Shown here: positions 38,873 through 50,198 of the stretch, in pieces
How positions within the stretch are numbered: the first letter of the stretch is position 1
Layout of the letters: the number at the start of each line of letters is the position of its first letter
Origin: Yersinia mollaretii ATCC 43969
GTDB taxonomy: Bacteria; Pseudomonadota; Gammaproteobacteria; Enterobacterales; Enterobacteriaceae
NCBI RefSeq assembly: GCF_013282725.1
Contig: NZ_CP054043.1
Coordinates: 806,001 to 870,000, forward strand
Direction: 5' to 3'
DNA length: 64,000 nt
Position numbers and translations under genes: made by a program
The notes under the pieces: model-generated
The model's database searches: none
What the model was told of the DNA's origin: nothing
Seen by the model: the letters and a program-made list of their open reading frames with translations, nothing else

Positions 38873-39721
38873 TTAGAAGTTTGCATTAATAACGGTATCT
38901 ATAATTTCACCTTCTTGCACGTCAACACAGTCAGAAACTATAATTCCCAAATAACTTTTGGTTCTATGTTTATATTCATTGGAAAACCACTTATTAATAC
39001 CGTCATATTCTGTAAATCCGTTAGCACCGATAAAAGGAGTCACCAGATATCCGCCTATATTGGTGTAATTAATATAAATTTCATCATCTCTTTTATTTTT
39101 AGCCAACGCGATTAAGTCACTAATGGGTTTTCTTTTATTTGTTATTGATAACACAGTATAATCAGAATGCTCGTCCTGCACATGTACTTTATAATGACCA
39201 TTGTCTATAACAAAAGTCTTATTATCTTCCCACGGCATGACATTAATGCCCACATTCCTACCTGGATAGCGGCATAACAGAATTATCTTGCCTCGCATTT
39301 CTTCAATGGATGGTATTTTATTGGTGATAAAAAAATAATCAATATATACAGTTAGATAACTCTTTAACAAAACATCATGAAATTCCTCATCATCCCCCAC
39401 CTGTTTTATCGAAAGTATAATAAACTCGGTCGGGTTGTTTTTTATAAACACTAAACAACTCGTTAACACATCACTGAGATTCTGATTCAGATATACGTCA
39501 CTATGATAGAGTGCCAATACATCTTTAATTAGGCGACATGTTATATCTAGGAATCGAATGCCGTTATTCAATTGAACATCTATATCCCATAATTGTGTCT
39601 GAATCTGCCCAGTGGGTATCATGAAAGGGAAGATAGCTGCCGAGTTATGTGTACCAGGAATAGATATATTACTCAGTAGCATTGAATCATTTAATTTCCC
39701 CATCCAATTTTTTCTATTCAT
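38873..39721 (-). CDS. PI-PLC X-domain-like protein, diverged copy
   Basis: A 282-residue protein related to bacterial phosphatidylinositol-specific phospholipase C (PLCXD fold). Family blocks are SIPGTHNSAA near residue 22, GIRFLDITCRL near 55, LALYHSDVYL near 69, NPTEFIILSIK and GIIVSDCVDV near 260. Compared with the Bacillus enzyme it keeps both catalytic-histidine positions, but has Asn for the Asp after the first histidine and Thr for the relay Arg in DIR. No signal peptide or membrane segment is visible. ATG 39721 follows AAGGA. It lies 62 bp after a better-conserved paralogue; the pair is AT-rich compared with neighbours. Activity is uncertain. Confidence 0.8.
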   Translation of the reverse strand: MNRKNWMGKLNDSMLLSNISIPGTHNSAAIFPFMIPTGQIQTQLWDIDVQLNNGIRFLDITCRLIKDVLALYHSDVYLNQNLSDVLTSCLVFIKNNPTEFIILSIKQVGDDEEFHDVLLKSYLTVYIDYFFITNKIPSIEEMRGKIILLCRYPGRNVGINVMPWEDNKTFVIDNGHYKVHVQDEHSDYTVLSITNKRKPISDLIALAKNKRDDEIYINYTNIGGYLVTPFIGANGFTEYDGINKWFSNEYKHRTKSYLGIIVSDCVDVQEGEIIDTVINANF

Positions 39722-39783
39722 AAATTATCTTCCTTACATGAAGATTTAAATATTATTTAGATAATCTAGTCAATGTCGTGCTT

Positions 39784-40659
39784 TTAATAAAAATCAGTAT
39801 TTGACTTCAAAATAACATTTATCATGGCTGCATTATTGGTATCGACAAAATCAGAAACTACTATCCCTAATTGGCATGTTGTGCATGTCTTGTATTCATC
39901 AGTGAACCATTCATTAAGGCCATCCCTAAAAATATTACCCACCGCACCTAATAGAGGAGTAACAGTAATGTCACTTACGTTGATAAAGTTAATATACAAT
40001 TCATTTTTTTTCCCATTCCTGACACGTTTTATTAATTTAGCTACATGCTCTCTTTTTTTATCAAAGTCTAAAAGATTATAGCCAGAATATTTATCTTGAA
40101 TATGTATGTTGTAATTTCTATTTTTAATCGTAAAGGTATTATTGTCTCGCCATTGTGCCGCATTAATGCCTAAATCACCTCCGTGGTAGCGACGGAAAAG
40201 GACAATTTTCCCAATTATCTCCTTAATGGTCGGTATTTTATTTTCTGTGAAAAATAAATTATTGTGATTTTTTATATACCGTTCAGACATTACCTTGTGA
40301 AATGGCATGGTACTATCTTTTTCGGTATGCTCTTTTTTAACGGAAAGTATAATAAACTCTGTTGGATTATCTAATAAAAACTTAATGCAACTCGCTAATA
40401 CATCGCCGAAATTTAAGCCTAAATAAACGCTACCATGGTGTAGAGTGAATACATTCTCAATAAGGCGACACCTTATATCAAGAAACCTTATACCACTATC
40501 TAATTGCTCTCTTATATTCCAGCGTTGCGTCTGAACATACCCAAATGAAATAGGATGGTGAGTGTATGCAGCAGAATCGTGAGTTCCAGGAATAGAGAGT
40601 TCACTCAGAAACTTTGATTCATCTACTAACCCTACCCAATTATTAGTTGTACGTATCAT
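39784..40659 (-). CDS. Phosphatidylinositol-specific phospholipase C-like protein
   Basis: A 291-residue member of the bacterial PI-PLC family, which cleaves phosphatidylinositol or GPI anchors. Blocks are SIPGTHDSAAYTH near residue 22 (first catalytic His-Asp), GIRFLDIRCRL near 56 (relay Arg), FTLHHGSVYL near 70 (second catalytic His), IILSVKKEH, LFRRYHGG, IHIQDKYSGY and GIVVSDFVD near 267, so the active-site set known from Bacillus PI-PLC looks complete. Unlike the Bacillus enzyme it has no N-terminal signal peptide (MIRTTNNWVGLVDESKF). ATG 40659 follows ATAAGGATATG. It is first of a two-gene unit, AT-rich, with horizontal acquisition likely. The physiological substrate is unknown. Confidence 0.88.
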   Translation of the reverse strand: MIRTTNNWVGLVDESKFLSELSIPGTHDSAAYTHHPISFGYVQTQRWNIREQLDSGIRFLDIRCRLIENVFTLHHGSVYLGLNFGDVLASCIKFLLDNPTEFIILSVKKEHTEKDSTMPFHKVMSERYIKNHNNLFFTENKIPTIKEIIGKIVLFRRYHGGDLGINAAQWRDNNTFTIKNRNYNIHIQDKYSGYNLLDFDKKREHVAKLIKRVRNGKKNELYINFINVSDITVTPLLGAVGNIFRDGLNEWFTDEYKTCTTCQLGIVVSDFVDTNNAAMINVILKSNTDFY

Positions 40660-40906
40660 AAATTCATATCCTTATAAAACAATACTCCTGCGATACAAAA
40701 AAACTCCATTAACTTTTGCATAAACCATGGAGGAATTCTATCGAGAATAAATGCAAATAAGTTATGTTTATTATTATAGAAATAATAAAATTTAAAGTAG
40801 AAGATATTGAATATTTAAGGAGTATTCAGTCGGGATACTGAGAAGTCAGGAAGATGACGAGTCGCATTGTAGCGAGAGATGGGGTCAAGGACGTGAGAGG
40901 TTTGCA
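40660..40906 (-). promoter_or_regulatory. AT-rich upstream region of the PI-PLC pair
   Basis: About 250 bp, strongly AT-rich near 40740-40820, with no gene. It must hold the promoter of the leftward pair. A TATAAT lies at about 40779-40784 on the minus strand, without a convincing -35; such AT-rich DNA is a typical H-NS target (inference). Confidence 0.4.
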
Positions 40907-40944
40907 TAAAAAAAAATCCGAGAATGAAAACATTCTCGGATTTT
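40907..40944. terminator. Terminator of the rpoBC operon
   Basis: AAAATCCGAGAATG pairs with CATTCTCGGATTTT around a short loop; on the minus strand a run of nine T follows. It lies about 90 bases beyond the rpoC stop and separates rpoC from the PI-PLC genes. A-runs on both sides would allow bidirectional action. Confidence 0.92.
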
Positions 40945-41033
40945 CACACAGTATAAGGATCGCTCAACTGATCCTTACCTGATAGCTACCGCTCCCGAAG
41001 GAGTGGTTTTTAGCTTGGTGACAAACAAAGATC

Positions 41034-44000
41034 TTAGTCTTTGCTGTTACCAAAACCGGCGTTGAGCAATTCAGCCAGGTTAGCCGTTGCTTCATCCGCG
41101 CTAACTTGCGGAACAACAGGGGCTTCACCTTGTGCTTTACGGCGCGCACGATCCTGATGATAAGCGTAACCGGTACCGGCTGGAATCAGACGGCCCACGA
41201 TAACGTTCTCTTTCAGGCCACGCAGTTCATCACGTTTACCGGCAACTGCCGCTTCAGTAAGAACGCGCGTGGTTTCTTGGAACGAAGCCGCAGAGATGAA
41301 GGACTCGGTCGCCAAGGATGCCTTGGTGATACCCAGCAGGTCACGTGTAAACGTAGCCTCGATTTTGCCTTCAGCTGCCAGCTTACGGTTAGCGATTTTA
41401 ACGCGAGACATTTCTGCCTGCTCGCCTTCCAAGAAGTCGGTGCTACCTGCATCAACGATGGTGCCTTTACGCAGCATCTGACGAACGATAACTTCAATGT
41501 GTTTATCGTTAATCTTAACGCCTTGCAGACGGTAAACTTCCTGCACTTCGTTGGTGATGTAACGGGTAACCGCATGAACGCCACGCAGACGCAGAATGTC
41601 GTGTGGAGATTCTGGGCCGTCAGAGACCACGTCGCCGCGTTCTACAATTTCACCTTCGAACACGTTGAGCTGACGCCATTTCGGAATCATCTCTTCGTAT
41701 GCATCGCTACCATCCAACGGTGAGATCACCAGACGACGCTTGCCTTTGGTCTCTTTACCGAACGAGATGATCCCGCTGATTTCAGCCAGGATTGCAGGCT
41801 CTTTCGGACGACGTGCTTCGAACAAGTCAGCAACACGTGGCAGACCACCGGTAATATCCTTGGTACCGCTTGATTCTTGCGGAATACGCGCCAAGGTGTC
41901 ACCCGCGCCGATCTGAATGCCGTCTTCCAACTGTACAATCGCTTTACCCGGCAGGAAGTATTGAGCAGGCATATCTGTACCTGGGATCAATACGTCGTTG
42001 CCTTTAGCATCAACGATTTTCAGTGCTGGACGCAGGTCTTTACCGCTACCGGTACGCTCTGCTGAATCCAGAACCACCAGAGAAGACAAGCCCGTCAGTT
42101 CGTCGGTCTGGCGAGTAATGGTCTGGCCGTCAACCATGTCCGCGAAGCGAATGAAACCGCTCACTTCGGTCACAACTGGCATGATGTGCGGATCCCAGTT
42201 AGCAACGGTTTCGCCGCCAACCACTTCTGCGCCATCGCCTTTGCCCATTACGGCACCGTAAGGCACTTTGTAGCTCTCTTTAGTACGACCGAATTCGTCG
42301 ATCAGCTTCAGCTCGGTATTACGCGAAGTAATAACCAGCTTGCCCGCTGCATTGGTGACGAACTTGACGTTGCTCAGTTTCAGCGTGCCTTTGTTCTTAA
42401 CCTGAATGCTCGATTCTGCTGCCGCACGAGATGCCGCACCACCGATGTGGAACGTACGCATCGTAAGCTGAGTACCCGGCTCACCGATGGACTGTGCTGC
42501 AATAACACCTACCGCTTCACCTTTGTTGATGATGTGACCACGTGCTAGGTCGCGACCGTAGCAGTTAGCACACACACCGAAATCGGTTTCACAGCTTACA
42601 ACTGAACGAACTTTAACGCTGTCGACGGAGTTATCTTCTAACAGATCACACCATTTTTCGTCCAACAGGGTGTTACGCGGAACCAGAATATCAGCCGTAC
42701 CCGGCTTGATAACTTCTTCAGCGGTCACACGACCCAGAACGCGATCGCGCAGTGGCTCTTTAACATCACCACCTTCGATAACCGGCGTCATCACGATACC
42801 GTTATGGGTACCGCAGTCATCTTCGGTGACAACCAGATCCTGTGCCACGTCAACCAAACGACGAGTCAGGTAACCGGAGTTCGCCGTTTTCAATGCGGTA
42901 TCTGCCAAACCTTTACGCGCACCATGCGTTGAGATGAAGTACTGAAGTACGTTCAAACCTTCGCGGAAGTTCGCGGTGATTGGCGTTTCAATGATCGAGC
43001 CATCTGGCTTAGCCATCAGGCCACGCATCCCTGCTAGCTGACGAATCTGTGCAGCAGAACCACGCGCACCGGAGTCGGCCATCATAAAGATGCTGTTGAA
43101 GGAGACCTGCTGTTCGATTTCGCCTTTGCTGTTAACGACGTCTTCTACAGATAAGTTATCCATCATCGCCTTAGCAACACGTTCGTTGGCTGCGGCCCAG
43201 ATATCGATCACTTTGTTATAACGTTCGCCTGCGGTTACCAGACCAGATTGGAACTGTTCCTGGATCTCGGCAACTTCAGTTTCAGCTTCTTCGATGATCC
43301 CGGCTTTCGCTTCTGGGATAACCATGTCATCGATACCTACAGAAGCGCCTGAACGGGCTGCGTAAGCAAAACCGGTGTACATGATCTGGTCAGCAAAGAT
43401 AACTGTTGGTTTCAAGCCTAAGATGCGGTAACAGGTGTTCAGCATCTTGGAGATAGCTTTTTTGCCCAACGGCTGATTAACGATAGAGTAAGGCAGGCCT
43501 TTCGGGACAATCATCCACAAAATGGCACGGCCGACAGTCGTATCGATAATGCTGGTACGCGTAATGCTTTCGCCTTCGATATTACGAATTTCTTCAGTAA
43601 TACGGACTTTTACCCGTGCATGCAGAGATGCCAAGCCAGCGCGGTAAATACGCTCGGCTTCTTTCGGGCCAGTCAGAACCATGCCTTCGCCTTTGGCGTT
43701 AACACAGTCACGAGTCATGTAGTACAGACCCAATACAACGTCCTGAGAAGGAACGATGATTGGCTCGCCGTTCGCAGGTGACAGGATGTTGTTGGTAGAC
43801 ATCATCAACGCACGCGCTTCTAACTGAGCTTCCAGTGTCAGCGGTACGTGAACAGCCATTTGGTCACCATCGAAGTCGGCGTTGTATGCCGCACAAACCA
43901 GTGGGTGCAACTGGATTGCCTTACCTTCGATCAGAACCGGTTCAAACGCTTGGATACCCAAACGGTGAAGTGTTGGTGCACGGTTCAGCAGCACTGGGTG

Positions 44001-45254
44001 TTCGCGGATAACTTCATCCAAGATATCCCAAACAACCGCTTCTTCACGCTCAACCATCTTCTTGGCTGCTTTGATGGTGGTCGCAAGACCACGCAGTTCC
44101 AGCTTGCCGTAGATGAACGGTTTGAACAGCTCAAGTGCCATTTTCTTCGGCAGACCGCACTGATGCAGACGCAGGTATGGACCCACGGTGATAACCGAAC
44201 GGCCTGAGTAGTCAACACGTTTACCCAGCAAGTTCTGACGGAAACGACCTTGCTTACCTTTGATCATGTCAGCCAGTGACTTCAACGGACGCTTGTTAGA
44301 GCCGGTAATTGCACGACCGCGACGGCCGTTATCCAGCAATGCATCTACTGCTTCTTGCAGCATACGCTTTTCGTTACGTACGATGATGTCAGGAGCAGCC
44401 AAGTCCAGCAGGCGCTTCAGACGGTTGTTACGGTTGATCACGCGACGATACAAATCGTTCAGATCAGAAGTCGCAAAGCGACCGCCATCCAATGGAACCA
44501 ATGGACGCAGATCTGGCGGCAATACAGGCAGCACGGTCAGGATCATCCACTCTGGCTTGTTGCCAGACTGTACGAACGCTTCCAGCAGCTTGATACGCTT
44601 GGTCAGCTTCTTACGCTTGGTTTCAGAATTTGTTTCGTTCAATTCTTCACGCAGGATCTCGCACTCAGCTTCCAGATCCATGTTTTTCAACAGGGCTTGG
44701 ATCGCCTCAGCGCCCATTTTCGCGTCGAACTCATCACCAAACTCTTCCAACGCGTCCAGATACTGCTCTTCAGTCAGGATCTGACGACGTTCTAAGTTGG
44801 TCATGCCGCCTTCGATAACCACATAGGATTCGAAGTACAGTACACGTTCGATGTCACGTAATGGCATGTCCAGCAACAAACCGATGCGCGAAGGCAAAGA
44901 TTTCAGGAACCAGATGTGCGCAGTCGGAGAAGCCAGCTCGATGTGACCCATACGCTCACGGCGTACTTTAGTTTGAGTCACTTCAACGCCGCATTTCTCA
45001 CAAATAACACCACGGTGTTTCAAACGCTTGTACTTACCGCACAGGCATTCGTAATCTTTTACTGGGCCAAAGATACGGGCGCAGAAAAGGCCGTCACGTT
45101 CTGGTTTGAACGTACGGTAGTTAATGGTTTCCGGCTTTTTCACTTCGCCGAACGACCATGAACGGATCATGTCTGGCGATGCCAGAGCAATTTTGATCGC
45201 ATCAAACTCTTCGGTCTTAGTTTGCGCTTTCAGAAACTTTAATAAGTCTTTCAC
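41034..45254 (-). CDS. rpoC: RNA polymerase subunit beta-prime
   Basis: Largest catalytic subunit of RNA polymerase. It has 1406 residues (E. coli 1407). Visible landmarks are the first zinc site [20 protein letters not shown] near residue 70, the magnesium-binding [12 protein letters not shown] near 458 and the second zinc cluster [15 protein letters not shown] near 888. It follows rpoB after a 136-bp gap containing an inverted repeat. The sequence looks ordinary; long open frames on the opposite strand are shadows. Confidence 0.99.
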   Translation of the reverse strand: MKDLLKFLKAQTKTEEFDAIKIALASPDMIRSWSFGEVKKPETINYRTFKPERDGLFCARIFGPVKDYECLCGKYKRLKHRGVICEKCGVEVTQTKVRRERMGHIELASPTAHIWFLKSLPSRIGLLLDMPLRDIERVLYFESYVVIEGGMTNLERRQILTEEQYLDALEEFGDEFDAKMGAEAIQALLKNMDLEAECEILREELNETNSETKRKKLTKRIKLLEAFVQSGNKPEWMILTVLPVLPPDLRPLVPLDGGRFATSDLNDLYRRVINRNNRLKRLLDLAAPDIIVRNEKRMLQEAVDALLDNGRRGRAITGSNKRPLKSLADMIKGKQGRFRQNLLGKRVDYSGRSVITVGPYLRLHQCGLPKKMALELFKPFIYGKLELRGLATTIKAAKKMVEREEAVVWDILDEVIREHPVLLNRAPTLHRLGIQAFEPVLIEGKAIQLHPLVCAAYNADFDGDQMAVHVPLTLEAQLEARALMMSTNNILSPANGEPIIVPSQDVVLGLYYMTRDCVNAKGEGMVLTGPKEAERIYRAGLASLHARVKVRITEEIRNIEGESITRTSIIDTTVGRAILWMIVPKGLPYSIVNQPLGKKAISKMLNTCYRILGLKPTVIFADQIMYTGFAYAARSGASVGIDDMVIPEAKAGIIEEAETEVAEIQEQFQSGLVTAGERYNKVIDIWAAANERVAKAMMDNLSVEDVVNSKGEIEQQVSFNSIFMMADSGARGSAAQIRQLAGMRGLMAKPDGSIIETPITANFREGLNVLQYFISTHGARKGLADTALKTANSGYLTRRLVDVAQDLVVTEDDCGTHNGIVMTPVIEGGDVKEPLRDRVLGRVTAEEVIKPGTADILVPRNTLLDEKWCDLLEDNSVDSVKVRSVVSCETDFGVCANCYGRDLARGHIINKGEAVGVIAAQSIGEPGTQLTMRTFHIGGAASRAAAESSIQVKNKGTLKLSNVKFVTNAAGKLVITSRNTELKLIDEFGRTKESYKVPYGAVMGKGDGAEVVGGETVANWDPHIMPVVTEVSGFIRFADMVDGQTITRQTDELTGLSSLVVLDSAERTGSGKDLRPALKIVDAKGNDVLIPGTDMPAQYFLPGKAIVQLEDGIQIGAGDTLARIPQESSGTKDITGGLPRVADLFEARRPKEPAILAEISGIISFGKETKGKRRLVISPLDGSDAYEEMIPKWRQLNVFEGEIVERGDVVSDGPESPHDILRLRGVHAVTRYITNEVQEVYRLQGVKINDKHIEVIVRQMLRKGTIVDAGSTDFLEGEQAEMSRVKIANRKLAAEGKIEATFTRDLLGITKASLATESFISAASFQETTRVLTEAAVAGKRDELRGLKENVIVGRLIPAGTGYAYHQDRARRKAQGEAPVVPQVSADEATANLAELLNAGFGNSKD

Positions 45255-45285
45255 GGATTGGCTCCTGTCGGAGTTAGACCTGATA

Positions 45286-45327
45286 GGCGCCCAAACTTAA
45301 GAATATAAAAACCTAAGTTTGAGCGCC
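45286..45327 (-). other. rpoB-rpoC intergenic inverted repeat
   Basis: Arms of 16 bp match at 14 positions (GGCGCCCAAACTTAAG against the complement of CCTAAGTTTGAGCGCC) around a ten-base loop. No T-run follows on the minus strand, so it is more likely an RNA processing or stability element than a terminator. Confidence 0.55.
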
Positions 45328-45390
45328 CCTGTGACCAGTGCGAACCACCAGCAAGCTCCCGGCTATGAGAGCTTGCCGTCTGGGGAAGAG

Positions 45391-48300
45391 TTACTCTTCT
45401 TCCAGCTCGATATTGATGCCCAGCGAGCGGATTTCTTTCAACAATACGTTGAAGGACTCCGGCATACCTGGTTCCATACGGTGATCGCCATCCACGATGT
45501 TTTTGTACATCTTGGTACGGCCGTTTACATCGTCGGACTTGACGGTAAGCATTTCCTGCAATGTGTACGCGGCGCCATAAGCCTCCAACGCCCACACTTC
45601 CATCTCACCGAAGCGCTGACCACCGAACTGAGCCTTACCACCCAGCGGCTGCTGAGTAACCAGACTGTAAGAACCGGTAGAACGCGCATGCATTTTGTCA
45701 TCAACCAAGTGGTTCAGTTTCAGCATATACATGTAGCCGACAGTAACCTGGCGCTCGAACTGCTCACCGGTACGGCCGTCAAACAGAGTAATCTGACCAG
45801 AAGTTGGCAGGCCACCCAGCTGTAACAGTTCCTTGATCTCTTTCTCTGTCGCACCATCGAAGACTGGCGTTGCGATTGGCATACCTTTTTTCAGGTTCTC
45901 AGCCAGACGCAGTACTTCGTCATCGGTAAAGGTGCTCAGATCCACTTTCTGACAAACGTTGTCGCCCAGATCGTAGGCTTTCTGGATGAACTCACGCAGT
46001 TTGGCAACTTCTTCCTGCTTCTTCAGCATGGCGTTGATTTTCTCGCCGATGCCTTTCGCTGCCATCCCTAAGTGGGTTTCCAAAATCTGACCGATGTTCA
46101 TACGCGATGGTACGCCCAGCGGGTTCAGAACGATGTCTACCGGCGTACCGTTTTCATCGTAAGGCATATCTTCGATCGGGTTAATCTTGGAGATAACACC
46201 TTTGTTACCGTGACGACCCGCCATCTTGTCACCCGGTTGAATCTGACGTTTAACGGCCAGATACACCTTGACGATCTTCAGCACGCCCGGTGCCAAATCA
46301 TCACCTTGGGTGATCTTACGACGCTTGGCATCCATCTTCTTCTCGAATTCGGATTTCATTTCGTCGTACTGCTCTGCCAACTGTTCCAGCTGGTTTTGCT
46401 TGTCTTCGTCGGTCAGGCCCAGTTCCAGCCAGCGATCACGTGGTAACTTGCTCAGCTTGTCAGCTTCGATGCCACCAGAAACCAGTACTGCGTGGATACG
46501 TGCAAACAGGCCCGCTTCCAGAATCTGCAACTCTTCAGTCAGGTCTTTCTTAGCCTGCTTCAGTTGCATCTCTTCGATTTCCAACGCACGTTTGTCTTTT
46601 TCTACGCCATCGCGAGTAAAGACCTGCACGTCGATAACCGTACCGGAAACACCGTTTGGTACACGCAGAGAAGAGTCTTTAACGTCAGACGCTTTCTCAC
46701 CGAAGATCGCACGTAACAGCTTCTCTTCTGGCGTCAGTTGAGTTTCACCTTTAGGTGTCACCTTACCGACCAGAATGTCGCCGCCAGTCACTTCAGCACC
46801 GATATAGACGATACCGGACTCATCCAGTTTGGAGAGCGCAGCTTCACCCACGTTAGGGATGTCGGCAGTGATCTCTTCAGGCCCTAACTTGGTGTCGCGA
46901 GACACACATGCCAATTCCTGAATGTGGATGGTCGTGAAGCGATCTTCTTGCACCACGCGCTCGGAGACCAAGATGGAGTCTTCGAAGTTGTAACCGTTCC
47001 AAGGCATGAAGGCTACGCGCATGTTCTGACCCAATGCCAGTTCGCCCAAGTCTGTTGATGGGCCATCTGCCAGCACGTCGCCGCGCTCGATTGGCTCACC
47101 CAGATTCACACACGGCATCTGGTTGATACAGGTGTTCTGGTTAGAACGGGTGTATTTGGTCAGGTTATAAATATCAATGCCTGCTTCGCCCGGATACATT
47201 TCGTCTTCGTTAACTTTAATAACGATACGGGATGCATCTACGTACTGAACAGTACCGCCACGTTTGGCTACAGAGGTTACCCCTGAGTCAACCGCTACCG
47301 CACGTTCCATACCCGTACCTACCAGCGGCTTATCAGCACGCAGAGTAGGAACGGCCTGACGTTGCATGTTCGCACCCATCAAGGCACGGTTGGCGTCATC
47401 GTGTTCCAAGAATGGAATCAGAGAAGCACCAACGGACACCACCTGTTGAGTGGAAACGTCCATGTAGTCAACTTGATCGCGGCTGAACAGGCTTGATTCG
47501 CCTTTGCTACGACAAGTGACTAAGTCTTCAATGAAGCGGCCGTCTTCGTCCAAGTTGGAGTTCGCCTGAGCGATAACGAAGTTGCCCTCTTCAATAGCAG
47601 ACAGGTAGTTGATTTCATCAGTCACCACACCGTCACGCACGCGACGATACGGAGTTTCCAGGAAACCATACTCATTGGTCTGTGCGTACACGGACAAGGA
47701 GTTGATCAGACCGATGTTTGGACCTTCTGGCGTTTCGATTGGACATACACGACCGTAGTGAGTCGGATGAACGTCTCGAACTTCAAAGCCAGCACGTTCA
47801 CGGGTCAAACCGCCCGGGCCCAATGCAGAAATACGACGCTTATGCGTGATTTCAGACAGCGGGTTGTTCTGGTCCATAAATTGTGACAACTGGCTGGAAC
47901 CAAAGAACTCTTTCACCGCAGCCGAAATTGGCTTGGCGTTGATCATGTCCTGAGGCATCAGAGTGTCGAGGTCGCCCAGAGACAAACGCTCTTTAACTGC
48001 ACGCTCAACACGAACCAGACCAACACGGAACTGGTTTTCAGCCATTTCACCAACGGAACGAATACGACGGTTGCCTAAGTGGTCGATATCATCCACTTCG
48101 CCTTTACCGTTACGGATATCGATGAGCTTTTTCATCACTTCTGTGATGTCTTCTTTGCTCAGGATACCGGAACCTTCGATCTCGTCACGCAGCAGTGAAC
48201 GGTTGAACTTCATCCGGCCAACCGCAGACAAATCGTAGCGGTCTTCAGAGAAGAACAAGTTCTCAAACAGATTTTCAGCTGCTTCACGTGTTGGTGGCTC

Positions 48301-49419
48301 ACCAGGACGCATCATGCGGTAGATCTCAACCAGAGCGCTCAGACGATCGCTGGTTGGGTCAACACGCAGGGTCTCGGAGATATAAGCACCGTGATCCAGG
48401 TCGTTGGTGAACAGTGTTTCGATATGCTTGTGGCCAGACTGGCTCAGCTTAGCCAGTAGATCCAGTGACAGCTCCATGTTGGCTGCACAGATCAGTTCGC
48501 CCGTGTTCTCATCGATATAGTCTTTTGCGACCACTTTGCCGGCAATGTATTCAACCGGAACTTCGATGCGATCAATGCCGTCTTTTTCAAGCTGGCGAAT
48601 ATGGCGAGCAGTAATACGACGCGCTTTCTCGACGTAAACTTTGCCATTCGCTTCAATATCAAAGGATGCCGTTTCACCGCGCAGACGCTCTGGAACCAAT
48701 TCCATCTGCAGCTTGTTGTCACGAATCTCAAAGACCACTTTGTCAAAGAACAGATCCAAGATCTGTGTAGTGGTGAAATTCAATGCACGCAGAATGATGG
48801 TTGCAGGCAATTTACGACGACGGTCAATACGGACAAACAGGTTGTCTTTCGGGTCAAACTCGAAATCTAACCATGAACCGCGATAAGGGATGATACGTGC
48901 GTTATATAGCACTTTACCCGATGAATGGGTTTTACCCTTATCACTGTCAAAGAAGACGCCTGGGCTACGATGCAGCTGAGATACGATAACCCTCTCAGTA
49001 CCGTTAATGACAAAGGTACCGTTCTCGGTCATGAGTGGAATTTCACCCATGTAGACTTCTTGTTCTTTGATGTCTTTAACCGTACCTTCCGGAGCTTCAC
49101 GCTCATAGATAACCAGACGCAGCTTAACGCGCAGCGGTGCGGAATAAGTCACACCACGGATCTGGCACTCTTTGACGTCAAATACTGGCTCACCAAGACG
49201 GTAGCTAACGTATTGCAGCTCCGAATTGCCGCTGTAGCTCTGGATTGGAAAAACAGAACGGAATGCTGCTTCTAGGCCGTGCTGCCCTTCGGGATCTTGC
49301 TCGATAAATTTCTGGAACGAGTCAAGTTGGATAGAAAGGAGATAAGGTATGTCCAAGACTTGTGGACGTTTACCAAAATCCTTACGAATACGTTTTTTCT
49401 CGGTATAGGAGTAAACCAT
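45391..49419 (-). CDS. rpoB: RNA polymerase subunit beta
   Basis: Catalytic beta subunit of RNA polymerase. It has 1342 residues, the same as E. coli. The rifampicin-binding region reads wild type ([17 protein letters not shown], then [13 protein letters not shown]), so no classical rif-resistance substitution is visible. The [13 protein letters not shown] block near residue 1065 is intact. It starts at ATG 49419 ([19 protein letters not shown]), 342 bp after rplL, downstream of the attenuator. Confidence 0.99.
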   Translation of the reverse strand: MVYSYTEKKRIRKDFGKRPQVLDIPYLLSIQLDSFQKFIEQDPEGQHGLEAAFRSVFPIQSYSGNSELQYVSYRLGEPVFDVKECQIRGVTYSAPLRVKLRLVIYEREAPEGTVKDIKEQEVYMGEIPLMTENGTFVINGTERVIVSQLHRSPGVFFDSDKGKTHSSGKVLYNARIIPYRGSWLDFEFDPKDNLFVRIDRRRKLPATIILRALNFTTTQILDLFFDKVVFEIRDNKLQMELVPERLRGETASFDIEANGKVYVEKARRITARHIRQLEKDGIDRIEVPVEYIAGKVVAKDYIDENTGELICAANMELSLDLLAKLSQSGHKHIETLFTNDLDHGAYISETLRVDPTSDRLSALVEIYRMMRPGEPPTREAAENLFENLFFSEDRYDLSAVGRMKFNRSLLRDEIEGSGILSKEDITEVMKKLIDIRNGKGEVDDIDHLGNRRIRSVGEMAENQFRVGLVRVERAVKERLSLGDLDTLMPQDMINAKPISAAVKEFFGSSQLSQFMDQNNPLSEITHKRRISALGPGGLTRERAGFEVRDVHPTHYGRVCPIETPEGPNIGLINSLSVYAQTNEYGFLETPYRRVRDGVVTDEINYLSAIEEGNFVIAQANSNLDEDGRFIEDLVTCRSKGESSLFSRDQVDYMDVSTQQVVSVGASLIPFLEHDDANRALMGANMQRQAVPTLRADKPLVGTGMERAVAVDSGVTSVAKRGGTVQYVDASRIVIKVNEDEMYPGEAGIDIYNLTKYTRSNQNTCINQMPCVNLGEPIERGDVLADGPSTDLGELALGQNMRVAFMPWNGYNFEDSILVSERVVQEDRFTTIHIQELACVSRDTKLGPEEITADIPNVGEAALSKLDESGIVYIGAEVTGGDILVGKVTPKGETQLTPEEKLLRAIFGEKASDVKDSSLRVPNGVSGTVIDVQVFTRDGVEKDKRALEIEEMQLKQAKKDLTEELQILEAGLFARIHAVLVSGGIEADKLSKLPRDRWLELGLTDEDKQNQLEQLAEQYDEMKSEFEKKMDAKRRKITQGDDLAPGVLKIVKVYLAVKRQIQPGDKMAGRHGNKGVISKINPIEDMPYDENGTPVDIVLNPLGVPSRMNIGQILETHLGMAAKGIGEKINAMLKKQEEVAKLREFIQKAYDLGDNVCQKVDLSTFTDDEVLRLAENLKKGMPIATPVFDGATEKEIKELLQLGGLPTSGQITLFDGRTGEQFERQVTVGYMYMLKLNHLVDDKMHARSTGSYSLVTQQPLGGKAQFGGQRFGEMEVWALEAYGAAYTLQEMLTVKSDDVNGRTKMYKNIVDGDHRMEPGMPESFNVLLKEIRSLGINIELEEE

Positions 49420-49691
49420 AGGGTTCCTCAGCTCGCTGATCAGTGACCCACTCTGTCCGCCCTAACACTAGGACAGGTCATGCAACACTATTATTTTGAT
49501 TGAGAAGTCGAAACACCTCTCGGAATACTCTTTCCTATCACTCTTAAACCATTTCATCGCGTTACTTTGACTACCGAGCTACCCGAGTGGGTCGTAGCTG
49601 AGAACGCAGTATATTAAGTCGTCAATAGAAAGGAATATTAGGGGTGAGTCAGTCGCTAAACAGTGTGAAATGCAACTGACGCCCTACAGCG

Positions 49692-49733
49692 CAAAAAGGC
49701 TGATGACTAAAAAGTCACCAGCCATCAGCCTAT
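49692..49733 (-). terminator. rplL-rpoB attenuator
   Basis: On the minus strand a stem built from AGGCTGATGGCTGGTGACTT and AGTCATCAGCCT is followed by TTTTTGC, 30 bases after rplL. The equivalent E. coli site terminates most transcripts and lowers rpoBC relative to ribosomal proteins. The rest of the 342-bp gap (49420-49691) shows no gene; an RNase III processing site is expected there from E. coli but not verified. Confidence 0.85.
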
Positions 49734-49761
49734 AAGTTAGGCTGCGAACTCAAAGCTTAAC

Positions 49762-50130
49762 TTACTTGATCTCAACAGAAGCACCAGCTTCTTCCAGAGA
49801 TTTTTTCAGAGACTCAGCTTCGTCTTTGTTCACGCCTTCTTTCAGAACTGCTGGTGCAGATTCAACCAGATCTTTAGCTTCTTTCAAGCCCAGACCAGTT
49901 GCGCCGCGAACAGCTTTGATTACTGCAACTTTGTTGTCGCCGAATGAAGCCAGAACAACGTTGAATTCAGTTTGTTCTTCAACAGCTTCAGCAGCAGCAG
50001 CAGGACCTGCAGCAACAGCAGCAGCAGAAACGCCGAATTTCTCTTCCATAGCAGAGATCAGTTCAACGATTTCCATTACAGACAGAGCTGCAACGCCTTC
50101 CAGAATTTGGTCTTTAGTGATAGTTGACAT
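49762..50130 (-). CDS. rplL: 50S ribosomal protein L7/L12
   Basis: Stalk protein that recruits translation factors. It has 122 residues (E. coli 121). An N-terminal dimerisation helix ([21 protein letters not shown]) is followed by an alanine-rich hinge ([17 protein letters not shown]) and the C-terminal factor-binding domain ([20 protein letters not shown]). It is 68 bp after rplJ and co-transcribed with it. Confidence 0.99.
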   Translation of the reverse strand: MSTITKDQILEGVAALSVMEIVELISAMEEKFGVSAAAVAAGPAAAAEAVEEQTEFNVVLASFGDNKVAVIKAVRGATGLGLKEAKDLVESAPAVLKEGVNKDEAESLKKSLEEAGASVEIK

Positions 50131-50198
50131 AACAAGTGTTCCTAAAATACAGAAATAGTTAATACGTTAAAAAGCAATGACTAAAAAAGTGAGGGCGA

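Noticed and set aside
38745..41033. PI-PLC island as a transposon or prophage remnant
   Set aside because: No transposase, integrase, terminal inverted repeats or target duplication could be seen at its borders.
41106..41723. A 205-codon frame opposite the 3' end of rpoC, and similar frames opposite rpoB and pgi
   Set aside because: These are antisense shadows of strongly conserved genes.
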